A program made the position numbers and the translations under genes. A DNA stretch of 54,625 nt from the NCBI GenBank assembly GCA_002305715.1, contig DBQD01000010.1, forward strand, positions 1 through 54,625. Direction: 5' to 3'. Shown here one piece after another: positions 52,944 to 54,625 of this stretch. The first letter of the stretch is position 1. Every line of letters starts with the position of its first letter. Source of the DNA: Proteiniphilum sp. UBA1403 (GTDB lineage: Bacteria > Bacteroidota > Bacteroidia > Bacteroidales > Dysgonomonadaceae). Under the pieces are notes generated by a model that was not told the DNA's origin, searched no databases, and saw only the letters and a list, made by a program, of their open reading frames with translations.

Positions 52944-54458
52944 TTAATCATCAAATTCAAAATCATCTAGATAGAAGAAACCCGGTCCAGCATGTCCTTC
53001 AGCACCAAACTGAATTACAATCTTGTCGTAATCCTCTCTATCTGCTACAGCAGAAAAATCAAATTCCAGTTCCAGCCATTTATCCTTCTCTAGATCAGCT
53101 TTCACTATCTCTGTCTGTGTTTGCCAAGCATCGCCCCCTTTCTCGCTGTTTTGGAGCTTCACTGCTAGCTGCGGTAACAATTTTTTGTTAGAAATCCATT
53201 CACCGGCAACATCATAGTCAGTTGTGTAGTCGTTGAATGAGGGGATAAATACCTTCACTCTAATTTTATTCTGAGAAGTAAGGTCGAACTTGTAATTCGG
53301 TGCTGTGTATGAAAAGTTGCTGTAGAAACCGTTCGATTTCCAGTAACGGTATACTTTTGCCGACTCATTGATGGGGAGTGGTGCAGGATTACCAATTACG
53401 GCACTCTTAGCGGGTCCACCCATATCTTCCTGTTGGAAATCCAGAAATTCACTTCCTTCAAAATCTTCAAAAAGTGGAATTGCTTTCAATTGTTTCGGGG
53501 CAGGTGGTGCTTCCACATTTAATTCTTCGAGACAGTAGACAAATACCCAGTCCTGACTCTCAACGGTATTGTTCACTCTCAACGCCATTACCTTATCGGT
53601 CTGATAAATGACCTCATACTCCTGACTTCCGCAATAATAACCCATGTATGCGTTGCCACTCAATATAATAGTTGGATATTCACCCGATTCAACAATTGAG
53701 AACGTATAATCTCCACCACTGTATGTGAACATAGCATCGTCTCCTTCCGTAGCATGCACATTGAAACCGCCCACACTGGCTGCACTTGCTTTACGACCAT
53801 ATCCCTCGGTCCCCTCTTTCACAATTTTGAGTTGTACACCATTCTGAATAAAAGTGAATTTGGTGGAATACATATCCCATGCGGCTTTATCGTTTGCAGC
53901 TGCACCCCACCATTCCTGACCTCGTGAGCCTTGTGGTCCAAGACCCATATGACCCGAGATATTGAATCCTGTAGCTGCTTTCACTTCAGCTGCAAAGTTA
54001 TTATACTGGTCGAGCACCCAGGTTTTTCCATCAGGATCTTCTGCACCACCGGTCAGATTTCTATAGACTGGCGTATCTACAAGCGTATAGTCATTATTGG
54101 GCAGACTAATTACCACACTTTTTCTTGCTACACTCCCATCAGAAAAATGGATGGAAAGGGTAACCGTGTAATCACCGGCAAATGGGTAAAGTCCCGTCAC
54201 TGTCGGTTTATTTCCAGTTGCACCATTTCCCAAATCCCAGCGGATGGTGTAGACCCCACTAGATGGCATTACGGTAGTGTTGGTGAAGATAAGTGTGTTT
54301 GCACTGGTGGGAGAAGCTGTATAGGTAAAAGAGATGTCACTATCTGTAAGTACTGCCACATCGCTCAGGCTATATTTATCGAGTTCCTGCGGGCTGCATG
54401 CTGCCACAGCCAAGAGAAGCAGGGTTATCCACGTAATCTGTTTTATTATATTCTTCAT
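52944..54458 (-). CDS. Surface glycan-binding lipoprotein with PKD domain (SusE-position)
   Basis: 504 residues from ATG 54458. Lipoprotein signal MKNIIKQITWITLLLLAVAAC (Cys21), followed by SPQELDKYS with acidic residues. A PKD-like domain about 38-130 (ASPTSANTLIFTNTTVM, YTIRWDLGNGATG, GLYPFAGDYTVTLSIHFSDGS), a central jelly-roll-like part (TWVLDQYNNFAAEVKA, YSGGDYTFSIVESGEYPTIIL), and a C-terminal carbohydrate-binding-module-like domain (FEDFEGSEFLDFQQ to FFYLDDFEFDD). No hydrolase motif. It sits between SusD and GH16, where beta-glucan loci place a surface binding protein. Binding is inferred. Confidence 0.82.
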   Translation of the reverse strand: MKNIIKQITWITLLLLAVAACSPQELDKYSLSDVAVLTDSDISFTYTASPTSANTLIFTNTTVMPSSGVYTIRWDLGNGATGNKPTVTGLYPFAGDYTVTLSIHFSDGSVARKSVVISLPNNDYTLVDTPVYRNLTGGAEDPDGKTWVLDQYNNFAAEVKAATGFNISGHMGLGPQGSRGQEWWGAAANDKAAWDMYSTKFTFIQNGVQLKIVKEGTEGYGRKASAASVGGFNVHATEGDDAMFTYSGGDYTFSIVESGEYPTIILSGNAYMGYYCGSQEYEVIYQTDKVMALRVNNTVESQDWVFVYCLEELNVEAPPAPKQLKAIPLFEDFEGSEFLDFQQEDMGGPAKSAVIGNPAPLPINESAKVYRYWKSNGFYSNFSYTAPNYKFDLTSQNKIRVKVFIPSFNDYTTDYDVAGEWISNKKLLPQLAVKLQNSEKGGDAWQTQTEIVKADLEKDKWLELEFDFSAVADREDYDKIVIQFGAEGHAGPGFFYLDDFEFDD

Positions 54459-54538
54459 ATCCTTATTCTTATTAATTCGTTTATATTGATCAACGGTTTG
54501 ATTCAAATCACCGAATCAGCAATCGTCAAATCTGTTCA

Positions 54539-54625
54539 TCAATTATATCCCGGGTTTTGTTTCAGTGCAAACTCAGTACCGGCTGTTTTATCCATCTCAG
54601 ACTGAGGGATAGGCAAATATTTCCA
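54539..54625 (-). CDS. susD: SusD-family starch/glycan-binding lipoprotein, C-terminus only
   Basis: The minus strand reads WKYLPIPQSEMDKTAG then TEFALKQNPGYN and a TGA at 54541-54539. The ending (PIPQSEMD...LxQNPGY) is the characteristic C-terminus of SusD/RagB proteins. Only 28 codons are in the window; the rest, and presumably the susC partner, lie beyond the right edge. Precedes the PKD-containing binding protein by 80 bases. Confidence 0.85.
   Translation of the reverse strand, partial: WKYLPIPQSEMDKTAGTEFALKQNPGYN

Noticed and set aside
53931..54605. 224-codon plus-strand ORF opposite the PKD-containing gene
   Set aside because: Cys- and Ile-rich shadow without a family match; it would also overlap the SusD end.
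1..54625. CRISPR array, tRNA or rRNA genes, insertion sequences, prophage
   Set aside because: No regularly spaced direct repeats, no cloverleaf-like segments and no transposase or phage genes found by eye; short tRNA genes could still be missed without a covariance search.

Overview
The window reads as a chromosomal segment of a Bacteroidetes bacterium, most likely order Bacteroidales and plausibly Dysgonomonadaceae/Porphyromonadaceae (inference, no database search). Pointers are the trp order B-E-G-D, a PorX-type response regulator with a PglZ effector domain (type IX secretion control), SusD/surface-glycan-binding proteins and lipoprotein glycosidases, the absence of clear Shine-Dalgarno sequences, and repeated promoters of the Bacteroidetes form TTTG (or TTG)-N18-21-TAnnTTTG. 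I see no rRNA, tRNA, CRISPR array, phage or intact insertion sequence. It looks like ordinary core chromosome with one polysaccharide locus entering at the right edge.

Left part (1-14.2 kb): a tryptophan operon on the minus strand (trpB-trpE-trpG-trpD, running off the left edge). It is preceded by a complete ribosome-dependent attenuator: a promoter, a 19-codon leader peptide with tandem Trp codons, and a perfect 11-bp terminator hairpin. Next come a small copper-chaperone-like HMA protein, a DUF3810 membrane metallopeptidase-like protein, a CopA copper-exporting ATPase whose first metal-binding domain has lost its cysteines, a secreted S9 peptidase, an RNA methyltransferase, an exported thioredoxin-like protein, a NimA-like flavin protein and a GH43 lipoprotein.

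Translation and secretion-control block (14.2-22.1 kb, minus strand): porX, tsaE, a large TPR protein, thrS, infC, rpmI and rplT. Although the genes are collinear, terminator-plus-promoter pairs split them at TPR/thrS and at infC/rpmI. The porX promoter fixes its start codon.

Middle (22.2-36.6 kb): a DUF1080 lipoprotein; a rocD-ctlX pair (citrulline to ornithine to glutamate semialdehyde); mscL; a small membrane protein with an ECF sigma factor and a possible non-zinc anti-sigma factor; an operon of a GNAT-like protein, the topoisomerase IV B subunit, coaD and an S41 protease; an MltF-like lytic transglycosylase; and a nitrogen operon (outer-membrane protein, PII protein, AmtB). The PII protein lacks the uridylylatable T-loop tyrosine, and the leader between the porin and PII genes holds mutually exclusive hairpins.

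Right part (36.9-54.6 kb): an exported helix-hairpin-helix/beta-barrel protein, an ABC-F ATPase, rubrerythrin, TcdA, argS, a divergent pair (a beta-propeller protein and the GltS glutamate carrier) separated by a perfect 14-bp palindrome, a Pif1-like helicase with an HRDC domain, and a beta-glucan utilisation locus on the minus strand (SusD C-terminus, PKD-containing glycan-binding lipoprotein, BACON-GH16, GH3) that continues beyond the right edge.

The most informative non-coding signal is the trp attenuator. Others worth checking are the palindrome between the divergent promoters, the glnK leader hairpins and the structured gene-free stretch at 49.1-49.4 kb.
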